DNA from: Candidatus Binataceae bacterium
GTDB lineage: Bacteria; Desulfobacterota; Binatia; Binatales; Binataceae
Length of the DNA: 44,674 nucleotides
Reading direction: 5' to 3'
Assembly (NCBI GenBank): GCA_030041155.1
Contig: JASHOJ010000227.1
Location: forward strand, 1-44,674
Positions 34,624-43,900 of the stretch are shown piece after piece. Position 1 is the first letter of the stretch. Every line of letters starts with the position of its first letter. Position numbers and translations under genes: made by a program. The notes below the pieces were generated by a model. The model saw only the letters and a list, made by a program, of their open reading frames with translations. It was not told the DNA's origin and did not search any database.

Positions 34624-35702
34624 CGCATCGCCCGCCTGGAATGACGAGCTCTGCCGGCCATGAGCAGCGACTCGAGCGCGCGATACAGGGCTCTCATCTC
34701 GGCGGGCGTGCCGATCGAGATTCGCAGCGCGTCGCGCAGCAGCGCGGTTGCGAAGTGACGCACCAGAATTCCCGCCTTTCTGAGCTCGCGCGCAAGGTTT
34801 CCAAGATCACGTCCGGGCAATCGCGCGAGGATAAAGTTCGATTGCGACGGCGCCACCATAAAGCCCATAGCGGCAAGGCGGCGAGTCGCGGTCTCGCGAG
34901 TCTCGATTACGCGATCGACGTTGCGGCGCATCCAGCCGTGATCCTTAAGCGCCGCCTCACCGGCGGCCAGCGCGATCCGGTTAAGATTGTAGGAGTCCTT
35001 CACCTTCATCAGGTCGGCCGCGATTTCCGGATTGGCGAAGCACAATCCCAGCCGCATGCCGGCGAGGGAAAATGATTTCGAGAGCGTGCGCAATATGATC
35101 ACGTTGCGATGACGGCTCAGAAGGCGCAGCGCGTTATCGGCGGCAAAATCGACGTACGCCTCGTCAATCACCAGCAGACGCCCGGCCAGCGCCCGGGCGA
35201 GCGCGCTGAGCTTGCCGACCGGCGCGAAACTGCCCGAGGGCGAATTGGGATTGCAAATAATCGTGAGCGCGGCACGTGCGCGCGCGAGTTTTTCGTACGG
35301 CAGCTTGAACTCAGGACCGAAAGGAATTCGCCTGACTTTGGCTTCCTGCACTTCCGCCAGCGTGTCGTAAAGCGAATAGGTCGGAACCGGATAGGCGACG
35401 CTGTCCCCACGCCCCAGCGCCGCGCGGAAGATCATCGCAAGCAACTCGTCGGACCCATTGCCGGCAACGATCATTTCAGGATCGATACCGTACAGTCGGG
35501 ATGCAGCCGCGACAAATCCATCGGCGCGCGGCGGCGGATAAAGGCGAAGCGTCGCGCGCGCCGCGGCATTAACTGCCCGGCGAACCTTGGGCGACGGAGG
35601 ATACGGATTCTCGTTGGTGTTGAGCTTGATCAGATTCTCTCCGGCGCGCGGCTGCTCGCCTGGCGTGTACGGCGCCATCCGCCTGATCGAAGCTCGAAAC
35701 AT
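34620..35702 (-). CDS. hisC: Histidinol-phosphate aminotransferase
   Basis: PLP-dependent class II aminotransferase that converts imidazole-acetol phosphate to histidinol phosphate in histidine synthesis; related members also transaminate aromatic amino acids. 360 residues from ATG 35702. Seen: IRRMAPYTPGEQP at the start, KLNTNENPYPPSP, AGNGSDELL, CNPNSPSG, VIDEAYVDFA, and the PLP lysine in LRTLSKSFSLAGMRLG. Other his genes are absent here. It lies 14 bases after the Gfo/Idh gene and overlaps pth. The frame is open to 35768, but the extra codons overlap the gene upstream and look non-coding. Confidence 0.93.
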   Translation of the reverse strand: MFRASIRRMAPYTPGEQPRAGENLIKLNTNENPYPPSPKVRRAVNAAARATLRLYPPPRADGFVAAASRLYGIDPEMIVAGNGSDELLAMIFRAALGRGDSVAYPVPTYSLYDTLAEVQEAKVRRIPFGPEFKLPYEKLARARAALTIICNPNSPSGSFAPVGKLSALARALAGRLLVIDEAYVDFAADNALRLLSRHRNVIILRTLSKSFSLAGMRLGLCFANPEIAADLMKVKDSYNLNRIALAAGEAALKDHGWMRRNVDRVIETRETATRRLAAMGFMVAPSQSNFILARLPGRDLGNLARELRKAGILVRHFATALLRDALRISIGTPAEMRALYRALESLLMAGRARHSRRAMR

Positions 35703-35716
35703 CGTGGCTCGCTCTT

Positions 35717-36757
35717 TCACCGAAGTGGCAGATCCACGCGAGCTCCGGCCCTGGCGGAGCGGTAGCACGCCTCGATCACTTCGATGGCGCGCACCCCGTC
35801 TTCGCCGCTCGGAAATGGTTCGGCGCGCCCGGCAATAGCATCGGCGAAATTGTCGGCCAGCGCGCGGAATGGCGCTAGCAGATCACGCGGATCGAAGCCT
35901 GACAAGATTTCGGATCGCGAAAAGCCCGGCGCCTCGGACCCGTCCGCGCGCAGAATTGATATGTCGTTTCGCGGATAACCCATCATCACTCGCCCCGCGC
36001 TGCCATATATCTCGATAGCGGAAAGCGCCGGCGTGCTGCTCCAGCTTGCCTCGAGCACGCCCAATGATCCCGATTCGAACCTGAGCAGCGCCGCGCCGGT
36101 ATCTTCGACCTCGATGTTCTTGACCAGGTTTCCAATCTGGGCATTGACTGCGGCGACCGATCCCATGTACCAGAGCGCCAGATCCGCAACGTGAACTCCG
36201 AGATCGAGCATCGCGCCGCCGCCGGACTGGCGCGCAGTGGTGAACCAGGTCTGTCCCGGCGCCCATCCCTGAGGACCGCCGTGCGACAGGCGCGCGCGGA
36301 TAAAGTTCGGCGTGCCGATAGCGCCGCCGTCGAGAGCGCGCTTTACCGCTCGCTCAAGGCTGCCATATCTGCGCTGCATTGAGGTCATCAGCACCCGTCC
36401 TGCCCGCGCCGCGGCGTCGACCATCCGCCGCGCCTCATCAACATCTGGCGCAAGCGGTTTTTCGCATAACACATGCGCGCCCGCAGCAAATGCCATAAGC
36501 GCGTATTCGCAGTGAAGATTATTCGGCGTAAGGATTGCGACGGCGTCGGGGTTCACCCGCGAGAGCATCTCGGAAAAATTTCCATAGAACGCGGGCCGCG
36601 ATTCGGCGGCCGGCCATAGCGTCTCCGCGGCACGAACCGCCTTTTCGACCGTGCGAGACTGAAGCGCGACGACTTGGAAATGACCGGTCGCGCGAAGCGC
36701 TGGAATGTGCGCGCGCTCGGCAATCGCACCCACACCGGCGACCGCGATCCGTATCAT
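35717..36757 (-). CDS. Gfo/Idh/MocA family oxidoreductase
   Basis: A 346-residue NAD(P)-dependent dehydrogenase of the glucose-fructose oxidoreductase/inositol dehydrogenase family. The N-terminal Rossmann domain begins RIAVAGVGAIAERAHIPAL; the family motif is LCEKPLA with the catalytic Lys; the C-terminal domain includes GGGAMLDLGVHVADLALWYM. Sugars and their derivatives are the common substrates of the family; the one here is unknown. The start at 36757 overlaps the cutA stop by four bases (ATGA) and has AGAAAGAGAG in front. It lies between cutA and hisC in the same run. Confidence 0.9.
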   Translation of the reverse strand: MIRIAVAGVGAIAERAHIPALRATGHFQVVALQSRTVEKAVRAAETLWPAAESRPAFYGNFSEMLSRVNPDAVAILTPNNLHCEYALMAFAAGAHVLCEKPLAPDVDEARRMVDAAARAGRVLMTSMQRRYGSLERAVKRALDGGAIGTPNFIRARLSHGGPQGWAPGQTWFTTARQSGGGAMLDLGVHVADLALWYMGSVAAVNAQIGNLVKNIEVEDTGAALLRFESGSLGVLEASWSSTPALSAIEIYGSAGRVMMGYPRNDISILRADGSEAPGFSRSEILSGFDPRDLLAPFRALADNFADAIAGRAEPFPSGEDGVRAIEVIEACYRSARAGARVDLPLR

Positions 36758-37119
36758 GCTCTCTTTCTCCGCTTGGATTTGGCGCGCTTCGGTGCGGCTA
36801 CCGATTCGCAGAGCCATTCGAGATACGGAGCGGAGACGCTGTCGGCGGAAATCGACATCAGTTCCGGCACCTCGTAGCTGTGCAACGCGCGGATCCGCTT
36901 TTCGAGGGCTTCAAGAAGAGGCGCCACGGTTTTCACCAGCATTAAGACCTCGCGATCATCTTCGATAGCGCCGCGCCAGCGATAGATCGATCGAATTGGA
37001 CCGAAAATGTTAACGCACGCGGCGAGCCGCTCCGACACGAGGGCACGCGCGATCGCCGCGGCTTCTGGCTCGCCGGACACGGTGATGAGGACCAACCGAA
37101 CTGGATCAGCGTCGCGCAT
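36754..37119 (-). CDS. cutA: Divalent-cation tolerance protein CutA
   Basis: A small trimeric ferredoxin-fold protein of 121 residues. The core reads VRLVLITVSGEPEAAAIARA, RLAACVNIFGPIRSIYRWRG and LHSYEVPELMSI, which covers the whole family. CutA binds Cu and other divalent metals in vitro and was named from copper tolerance; its true role is not settled. The start at 37119 was chosen from homology; the frame runs on to 37326 through the glutaredoxin-like gene. It overlaps that gene by 14 bases. Confidence 0.93.
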   Translation of the reverse strand: MRDADPVRLVLITVSGEPEAAAIARALVSERLAACVNIFGPIRSIYRWRGAIEDDREVLMLVKTVAPLLEALEKRIRALHSYEVPELMSISADSVSAPYLEWLCESVAAPKRAKSKRRKRA

Positions 37120-37372
37120 CTGAGCCGCGCCGAACTTCGCGCAGCAACCGCTTGCGAAGCTCTCGTGGAGTGCATCGGAATTTGAACGCCTTGCGCCCGC
37201 TAACAAACAGCACCGGCACCTCGCCCCCGTAAGCCACCTCGAGTGCCGGATTGCCGTCGATCTCGACGCGTTCGATGTGCGCGTCGAAGCGCGGCAACTC
37301 GCCCTCGAGCGTCTGCTCCATCTCACGGCAAAGCCCGCAGCCAGATCGCGTGTACAAGGTTAGCAAAATCAT
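37106..37372 (-). CDS. Glutaredoxin-like protein
   Basis: An 88-residue thioredoxin-fold protein of the glutaredoxin-related (DUF836-like) group. It starts LLTLYTRSGCGLC, with a CxxC redox site at C12 and C15, followed by the Gly-Glu-Val-Pro-Val segment that gives the cis-Pro loop (GGEVPVLFV). It probably reduces disulfides or carries thiol intermediates in the cytoplasm. It is the first gene of the minus-strand run reaching tyrS. A gap of about 100 bases separates it from the AsmA-family gene. Confidence 0.85.
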   Translation of the reverse strand: MILLTLYTRSGCGLCREMEQTLEGELPRFDAHIERVEIDGNPALEVAYGGEVPVLFVSGRKAFKFRCTPRELRKRLLREVRRGSDARR

Positions 37373-37474
37373 CCGCCATCGCCCGCAAGCGCCATTGGCG
37401 CCTACGCGCGACGAAATACTTTAGCCGCGATTATTCGAGCAGTCCAAGAAGTCCATCGCGACCCGTCGGCGAGA

Positions 37475-40400
37475 TCACTTTATCGTGTTCGGACGAATGA
37501 TGTTGATCGGCATGCCAAGGGTTTTCTTGACGAACTCGGCAACCGAGGTTATCGGCATCGGGGCGACTTTAGGATCGCTCACCTTGCCGTGCACGTGCAT
37601 GTATGCGGCCAGCAAATCCGTTCCGCCCGCGACGTGTCCGCCAACCACGGGAATTTTGCTCACCAGCCAACTCACGGTGGTAAAGGGAAACAAGCCGAAC
37701 TTCATGTCCAGCGTGCTCTGCGCAAAATCGATGTTGCCGGTGCCGGTCATGATCATCACCGGGCCGTCAAGAAAGAAGTCCTTGGTCCAGAAAACGCCGT
37801 CCTCACCTTTCAGATCCATAAAGATAGTCTTAAAAGGCAACCCGGATACCCGAGGATCGGGAATATTAGCAGTGAGCCAGCTCTTCAGATTGATGAATGC
37901 GAGCATCCGCGAGATCATGGTGAACTTATTGATGGTGCCGTCGCGCATCGTGACCGAGATACGGCCCGCCAGGGTCTGAAAAAAATCCGCGTCAGTGTCG
38001 GCCCACAGATCTCCGGCAACCCACATCTTTCCGAGCACCGGCGACTCCTTGCGCTGGCCCGAAAGCATGAAAAGCGGCGCGGAATCGATGTCGGCTATCT
38101 TGCCAATGATGTGAATCCAGTCGTCCTTCTTGCGCCCGATGATGTCGAGATTGATTTTCCCGCGAAATGACTGGGCGGAATAGTTCCAAACCCGCCAGTT
38201 GCCGTCGTTGTAGCTGAAATCGGTCGCCACGGTGGTCATCGGAAATACGCCAAGATGCGCTCGGCCAACCTGGACGTGACCGGAAACTGGCACCGGAAAA
38301 TGCGTTGGCGGAGTCGCCGGCGACCACGGCAAGCGGATGAACTTGAGCGCTTCCATGTCCAGCACTTGCGCATCGGCGTCGATTCTCAGCGTCGGATGCT
38401 CCAGGTCCGGCACCGTCATCAGCAACGACAGCGACTCCCCTTCCAGCGTCGCCGAGGGCAGCGCAACTTGAACCATGTGCTTGTCGAAACGGATAGTCGC
38501 GCCCTGCACTTTCATCGGCGAGCGCAGGAATCCGAAGGTAATTTGGCCATGGGCCAACAAAAATCTGCCGTTCGCGACGATCTCGTCCGGTTTCGATCGA
38601 TCGCCGCGGAGTTCCAGTTTTCCGCCAATCGGGCCGTCGATACTGAGGTCGGATGGATCGATCGCCAGCGCCAGCCACAATCCCGCCTGCATCTGATGCA
38701 GTTCGATTGTCGCGGTCCGAACGTGGACCCCGTGCCGATTGAAATCCAGCTCGCCGCCCACGGATCCGTCGCCTCCGGTGGTAGCAAGCGCGATCCGCTC
38801 GATATCGATCCGGCCGGGCACGACCCTGATGACGCCGCGGCGAAAATCAACCGGCGCGGGAGTTCCCTTCACCCTCACGACCAGGTGATTGGGTTCGACG
38901 CGAAGGTTGTATTTGCCGGGCGGCGTCGGACGCGCAGTATCCAGCATTCCGTTGGCAAAGAACGCTACGGAGACTCTGCCGCCGACCGACGCGATGCGTT
39001 TGGCGAACTCTATCTTGAGGGATTCCAGCTCTGCGATTGCGGCTGGGTAGAGTTCGTCCGCTGCCGCATCGACATTCACCTCAAGCTTGTAATCAATCAG
39101 CGACAATCCGCGGTTGGTGGCAATTCTCGCGGACAGACCACTCAACCGGGATTTGCCAAGATCCGCCGAGCCCTGGCTCGCTGTCAGTACGCGATCCGCG
39201 TAATTGAGACTGACAGCGAGATTGGAGACCGGGGGCAGGCGATAGCCGTCGGGCAGTGGAAACGAAGCACCGATCAGGTTGGCATTGAAATCGAGCCCGA
39301 TTCTGATTGCCTCAAACGGATCAATCCGAAGTTGCTGGATTGGAGCGGTAAAGCTCGCGCTCGATATCACCATACGCGCGCTTTTCACCCGATCGAGCGT
39401 CGTGAGAAGTGGACGTGGGACGCGGCGGATGCGGCGCAGTAGCGCGCGCAGCGGAACCACGTCCAACGACATTGCCGAGGAGTGAATCGTGATCTCCGGA
39501 TTGTCGCTAAACGGGCTCGCGAGTTCGCTGTCACCCGAAAACACGGTCCTGCCGGATCGGGTGATCACAAGCTGATGCAGCGCAATCTCGCTTGATGCCG
39601 CGGTGAAGGCGGCTGAAATCGACAGGCTACCCAGCGCCTCGGTGCCGACAAGGTCCTGCCCGGTCAGCTTCAGGCTGCTAAACCCCAGATCGCCGCTGCC
39701 CGCCGCGCTTCCATCATCGGCGAGCGTGAAATCGATTTTTCCCGCCCCTCTGCCTTGCGCGTGGACGACCGCGCTTTCGGTCAGCGGCGCAAGGCGCGCG
39801 TTCCAGTACCAGAGCGTGCCGCGCGCCACCTGATGCGGCGGCGTGCGCTTTCCGATGCCGCCCACGATATGGCCGGCGATCTCGCAATCGCGAAACGGCG
39901 GGCGGAGCGCCTGCGCGCTGAAGGAGACCTGCCACACGTTGGAATCGAAATGACGCCGAAACGCGAACATTCCGACTCGATCGGCGATGGGGCCGCCATC
40001 AGGGCCGCGCAGCTCGCCATCGACGATCTCAATCCGCCATGCAATCCCGCCGAGATCGTGCAATGCGATAAGAATAGCGCGTACCGCATCTGATCCCGCT
40101 TGCGGCAGCGGAACCGCCTGCGCGCCCACCGCGCCAGCCGGCACCGTAATATCCGGATTGTCGAGCGCGATCGCGTAAAGCGGAAGACCGCGCGTGAAGA
40201 GCAGCGCATGATATCCGATCGACGCGCGGATTCGGGCAAGCTTCACCAGCTCGTGCGATCCGTTGACTATTCGCGGATGATCCAGCTCGACCACAAGATG
40301 GCTGCGCAGATGGAGCCGCGAACCCGAGACCGTAACCTGCACCCCGGTGCTCTGCCGCAGTCCCTGGAGGACGGCCGCAACAATCCGGTCCTGATTGAAG

Positions 40401-40477
40401 TAGAGAACCGCCGCTAGAGCTGCGATTACAAAAACGATTACAGCGACGATTATCGCGGCGAGCCGGAGGATTCGCAT
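37475..40477 (-). CDS. AsmA-family envelope protein
   Basis: A 1000-residue bacterial AsmA-like protein, related to the group with YhdP and TamB that bridges inner and outer membrane and helps move phospholipids. It begins with one transmembrane helix (about residues 5-28), continues as a long repetitive beta-rich periplasmic region, and ends in the AsmA-like C-terminal domain (around PDPRVSGLPFKTIFMDLKGE to LVSKIPVVGGHVAGGTDLLA). The C-terminus (NIIRPNTIK) lacks a second membrane helix. It starts 51 bases after typA on the same strand and may be co-transcribed. Which AsmA subtype it is cannot be told by eye. Confidence 0.85.
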   Translation of the reverse strand: MRILRLAAIIVAVIVFVIAALAAVLYFNQDRIVAAVLQGLRQSTGVQVTVSGSRLHLRSHLVVELDHPRIVNGSHELVKLARIRASIGYHALLFTRGLPLYAIALDNPDITVPAGAVGAQAVPLPQAGSDAVRAILIALHDLGGIAWRIEIVDGELRGPDGGPIADRVGMFAFRRHFDSNVWQVSFSAQALRPPFRDCEIAGHIVGGIGKRTPPHQVARGTLWYWNARLAPLTESAVVHAQGRGAGKIDFTLADDGSAAGSGDLGFSSLKLTGQDLVGTEALGSLSISAAFTAASSEIALHQLVITRSGRTVFSGDSELASPFSDNPEITIHSSAMSLDVVPLRALLRRIRRVPRPLLTTLDRVKSARMVISSASFTAPIQQLRIDPFEAIRIGLDFNANLIGASFPLPDGYRLPPVSNLAVSLNYADRVLTASQGSADLGKSRLSGLSARIATNRGLSLIDYKLEVNVDAAADELYPAAIAELESLKIEFAKRIASVGGRVSVAFFANGMLDTARPTPPGKYNLRVEPNHLVVRVKGTPAPVDFRRGVIRVVPGRIDIERIALATTGGDGSVGGELDFNRHGVHVRTATIELHQMQAGLWLALAIDPSDLSIDGPIGGKLELRGDRSKPDEIVANGRFLLAHGQITFGFLRSPMKVQGATIRFDKHMVQVALPSATLEGESLSLLMTVPDLEHPTLRIDADAQVLDMEALKFIRLPWSPATPPTHFPVPVSGHVQVGRAHLGVFPMTTVATDFSYNDGNWRVWNYSAQSFRGKINLDIIGRKKDDWIHIIGKIADIDSAPLFMLSGQRKESPVLGKMWVAGDLWADTDADFFQTLAGRISVTMRDGTINKFTMISRMLAFINLKSWLTANIPDPRVSGLPFKTIFMDLKGEDGVFWTKDFFLDGPVMIMTGTGNIDFAQSTLDMKFGLFPFTTVSWLVSKIPVVGGHVAGGTDLLAAYMHVHGKVSDPKVAPMPITSVAEFVKKTLGMPINIIRPNTIK

Positions 40478-40528
40478 GCTTGCTGGCCCGGAGCTTCCCG
40501 CCCTGATTCTTCAGCTCCTTGGCGAGGT

Positions 40529-42376
40529 TCAGTCGCCTTCCGCCAGTTCCTGCCCCGCGGTTTCGACGAAGCCGGCGCGATGCTTGTTGCGCAAAGCGGT
40601 CTTGAGGATCCGGTTTCGCATTCTGACCGACTTTGGTGTCACCTCGACCAGTTCCTCTTCGTCGATCCATTCCAGTGCGAGATCCAGCGTCATCTCGCGG
40701 ACCGGCGAGACCCGCACCGCCTCATCGTGGCCGGTTGCGCGCATGTTGGAGAGTTTCTTTTCGCGACAGACGTTGACCGGCAAGTTTATCTCGCGCGAAT
40801 ACTCGCCAACGATCATGCCCTCGTACACCGGCTCGCCAGGCCCGACAAAGAATCGGCCGCGTTCCTGTAGATGGAAGATTGCATACGGCGTGGCCACACC
40901 TTCACGATCGGAAACCATCGCACCGTTCGGCCGCGACATGATCGGTCCAGCCCAGGGAGCATAGCCATTGAACAGCGAATTCATCACGCCGCTGCCGCGA
41001 GTGCTTTCCAGAAATCTGCCGCGAAAGCCGATAAGTCCCCGCGCCGGAACCTCATATTCGAGCCTCACCCGGCCGTCCGCATGCGTCACCATCGTCCTCA
41101 TCCTTCCCTTCCGCATCGAAAGCGTCTGCGTCACGCCGCCAATATGCTCTTGCGGAATATCGACCGTCAGCAATTCCATCGGCTCCAGCACCTGCGCGCC
41201 AGACTGGCGCGTGAGCACGGTCGGCTTCGAGACTTGCAGCTCGTAGCCCTCGCGGCGCATGGTTTCGACAATCACCGCGAGCTGCAATTCCCCGCGACCC
41301 ATGACGCGCCACGAATCGGGCGAGAGTTGCTCAACCTTGATGCTGACGTTGCGGCGCGACTCCAAATCGAGACGCTCACCGAGCTTCCGCGAAGTTACGT
41401 AATCACCCTCGCGTCCGGCCCACGGCGCATTGTTGACCGAGAAAGTCATCGCAACCGTCGGCTCGTCGATGCGAATCGGCGGAAGCGGCCTAGGGTCTTC
41501 AAGATCCGCTATTGTCTCGCCGATAGCTACGTCCTCGATTCCCGCTACGATGACGATCTCCCCCGCCCTCGCGCTCTGAGTTTCGATTCGTTTGAGCCCC
41601 TGCCATCCGTAGAGATGCGCGATTTTGGCGGTGCCGCGCGATGCGTCGAGCCGGCAGAGCGAATAAGTGGCGCCGACCGTGATCGATCCGGCAAGGATGC
41701 GGCCAATCGCCAGCCGCCCGACATAATCATCGTAGTCAAGGTTATTTACCTGCAACTGAAGCGTCGCGTCCGGATCGACCTCCGGACCGGGCAGATGCGC
41801 AATGATCGCCTGGAACAGCGGACGCAGATTGGCGCCGGGCTGTTCCAGCTTCGCGGTCGCGGTGCCGAGCCTTGCATTTGTATAGAGGACCGGGAAATCG
41901 AGCTGCGCATCGTTGGCACCGAGGTCGATAAACAGATCGTAGACCTCGTCCAGGACTTCCGGCGCGCGCGCGTCGGAGCGATCGATCTTGTTGATGCAAA
42001 CTATCGCGCTAAGTCCAGCTTCGAGCGCCTTCTTGAGCACGAAACGGGTCTGCGGCAGAGGCCCTTCCGCTGCATCGACCAGCAGCAATATCCCGTCGAC
42101 CATCGAGAGCGTGCGTTCGACTTCGCCACCGAAATCCGAATGCCCGGGCGTATCGACGATGTTGATGCGAGTCGACTCCCAGAGAATCGAGGTGTTCTTT
42201 GCCATGATCGTGATGCCCCGTTCGCGTTCCAGCGCGAACGAATCCATCACCCGTTCCTGAACATTTTCGTTGGCGCGGAACACTCCCGCCTGGCGCAGCA
42301 TCGCATCCACCAGGGTGGTCTTGCCGTGATCGACGTGCGCCACGATCGCGAGGTTTCGAATATCCTGTCGTCGCAT
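40529..42376 (-). CDS. typA: Translational GTPase TypA/BipA
   Basis: Ribosome-binding GTPase involved in stress response and 50S assembly. 615 residues. G1 is AHVDHGKTT, close to the N-terminus; switch I is [16 protein letters not shown]3 is [10 protein letters not shown]4 is NKIDR. The effector-type domains II and III follow, then the BipA-specific C-terminal domain with [20 protein letters not shown], which separates it from EF-G and LepA. Length is normal. It appears monocistronic or transcribed with the AsmA-family gene downstream. Confidence 0.97.
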   Translation of the reverse strand: MRRQDIRNLAIVAHVDHGKTTLVDAMLRQAGVFRANENVQERVMDSFALERERGITIMAKNTSILWESTRINIVDTPGHSDFGGEVERTLSMVDGILLLVDAAEGPLPQTRFVLKKALEAGLSAIVCINKIDRSDARAPEVLDEVYDLFIDLGANDAQLDFPVLYTNARLGTATAKLEQPGANLRPLFQAIIAHLPGPEVDPDATLQLQVNNLDYDDYVGRLAIGRILAGSITVGATYSLCRLDASRGTAKIAHLYGWQGLKRIETQSARAGEIVIVAGIEDVAIGETIADLEDPRPLPPIRIDEPTVAMTFSVNNAPWAGREGDYVTSRKLGERLDLESRRNVSIKVEQLSPDSWRVMGRGELQLAVIVETMRREGYELQVSKPTVLTRQSGAQVLEPMELLTVDIPQEHIGGVTQTLSMRKGRMRTMVTHADGRVRLEYEVPARGLIGFRGRFLESTRGSGVMNSLFNGYAPWAGPIMSRPNGAMVSDREGVATPYAIFHLQERGRFFVGPGEPVYEGMIVGEYSREINLPVNVCREKKLSNMRATGHDEAVRVSPVREMTLDLALEWIDEEELVEVTPKSVRMRNRILKTALRNKHRAGFVETAGQELAEGD

Positions 42377-42489
42377 GTGCCGGGATGGCTACGGAGCGGG
42401 GCCGAGCCGCATCGGTTCGCGAAGACCCATAGTACCGACCATCTTTGGCGGAGTAAACGCGGAGCTGGAATATCGGACCAAATCGCGGC

Positions 42490-43035
42490 TCATGGCGAGG
42501 CGCCGGGCGCGGCATGCTGAGTCTGCAAGCGGGCGAGAAGCTGTTGGATGTTATCTACCTCGGTTATCATCCAGACGCCGCTCTCGCGCTTGAAATGGAT
42601 TTCCCAGGTCTGATTCTTACGGTCGGTGAATTTGGTGAACGCGGTGTCGCCACTGCGATGCATCAGCACAATTGAGCCGAGCACCGCCCCCCACGGCATC
42701 TGGACGTTCTTGTCACCCGATTCGACCTTCTGTTTGGCCTGCGACGCGACCAGTTGCGCCGCCGGCCGCGCGAACACCGCAAGCGCCGCCCGTCCGACAA
42801 GGGCGCCGAGCGGATTTCCTCCCGATTGCGCCTGCACCATCTGCTGACCCGCGTGTTCCACCACGCTCTGAAAATCGACGTAGCGTGCCGCGGCATCGCC
42901 GTCGCGCGCGTCGATTGCCTGTTTGAGCCGTAGCACCGACCAGGTCGGCGAATTAGGAAGATAAAAAATCAACCACCATCCCGCGACGATTACGATCAGA
43001 ATCGCGGTGATATTGCGCAGCGCAAACCGAAACAT
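42490..43035 (-). CDS. DUF2939 family membrane-anchored protein
   Basis: A 181-residue protein with one N-terminal membrane helix (ITAILIVIVAGWWLIFYL) and then SPTWSVLRLKQAIDARDGDA plus ARYVDFQSVVEH, the hallmark of DUF2939. The remainder is a cystatin/NTF2-like small domain ending in IHFKRESGVWMITEVDNI. The family function is unknown. It lies 79 bases downstream of pgl on the same strand. Confidence 0.85.
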   Translation of the reverse strand: MFRFALRNITAILIVIVAGWWLIFYLPNSPTWSVLRLKQAIDARDGDAAARYVDFQSVVEHAGQQMVQAQSGGNPLGALVGRAALAVFARPAAQLVASQAKQKVESGDKNVQMPWGAVLGSIVLMHRSGDTAFTKFTDRKNQTWEIHFKRESGVWMITEVDNIQQLLARLQTQHAAPGASP

Positions 43036-43114
43036 AACTAAATATCTTGCCCGGCTCTGGCAGGCATTGTCGAGCGGGTTTCAGAAACGCGCATGGAGAG
43101 CGTAATTTCGCCGC

Positions 43115-43861
43115 CTAGCGACTCGCGAGCTTGCTCGCCGCGGCACGATCGAGCATCCAGATCACCTCGCCATCGGTCGGCGCGATTATCTGGGCGGGAA
43201 ATCGGTCGGCGTCGCGCGGGCCTTCGATAACATCATGCACCGCATCGGCTTTCGCTGGTCCCGACACCACGAACATGAGGCGCTGCGCGTTGTTTGCGAC
43301 GGCTTGAGTAAAGCTGATTCGGTTGCGCGGCTCGGCATCGACGTTCACAGCGATCACCATTTTCTTGCTTTCGTGGATCGCACCGCGATCGCCCGGGAAC
43401 AGTGACAGGCAATGCCGATTGCTGCCCAGACCAAGCAGCACCAGGTCGAAGCGAGGCAAGCCGCCGTCGGTCAGATTAAAGCCGCGCGCTAATTCAGCCT
43501 CATAGGCGAGCGCGCCCTCCTCCGGCGCCAGTTCGCCTTTCATCCGATGAATCTGCGCGGGCTTGATCTCGAGCGGCGACAGCATCGTTCGATTTGCCAT
43601 CGCGTAGTTGGAGAGCTTGTCCTCAGGACCGACGCATCGCTCGTCACCCCAGTAGAACTGTACCTCTTTCCAATCGACACTCATTTCAAAACGTTGGGCG
43701 AGCAGCTCATAGATACCGGCAGGAGTTGAGCCTCCCGAAAGCGCGATAGTGAATTCGCCGTGGGTACAAATCGCTTCGCCGGCAAGATGTGCAATCTCTT
43801 CCGCGGCATGAACATGCAGTGACGCGGTATCGTCCAAGACAACAATTTTCGGCTCGCTCAT
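43115..43861 (-). CDS. pgl: 6-phosphogluconolactonase (variant active site)
   Basis: Hydrolyses 6-phosphogluconolactone in the oxidative pentose phosphate pathway. The 248-residue protein has the family parts FTIALSGGSTPAGIYELLA, VQFYWGDERCVGPEDKLSNY and RISFT, and a normal length. The signature normally read as GMGxDGHTASLFPG is here GLGSNRHCLSLFPG (residues 144-157). The catalytic His150 is kept, but Asp148, Gly149, Thr151 and Ala152 are replaced by Asn, Arg, Cys and Leu. The reading frame is intact, so this is a true variant or a drifted copy. It lies 39 bases after transketolase, which fits a pentose phosphate operon. Activity cannot be assured. Confidence 0.85.
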   Translation of the reverse strand: MSEPKIVVLDDTASLHVHAAEEIAHLAGEAICTHGEFTIALSGGSTPAGIYELLAQRFEMSVDWKEVQFYWGDERCVGPEDKLSNYAMANRTMLSPLEIKPAQIHRMKGELAPEEGALAYEAELARGFNLTDGGLPRFDLVLLGLGSNRHCLSLFPGDRGAIHESKKMVIAVNVDAEPRNRISFTQAVANNAQRLMFVVSGPAKADAVHDVIEGPRDADRFPAQIIAPTDGEVIWMLDRAAASKLASR

Positions 43862-43900
43862 CAGATTCTCACGACAGCTTGGTGTGGGGAGGCACCGCGC

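Noticed and set aside
40871-42520. 549-codon plus-strand frame
   Set aside because: Antisense to typA, which is certain by homology; long reverse frames are expected in GC-rich genes. It has no recognisable motif.
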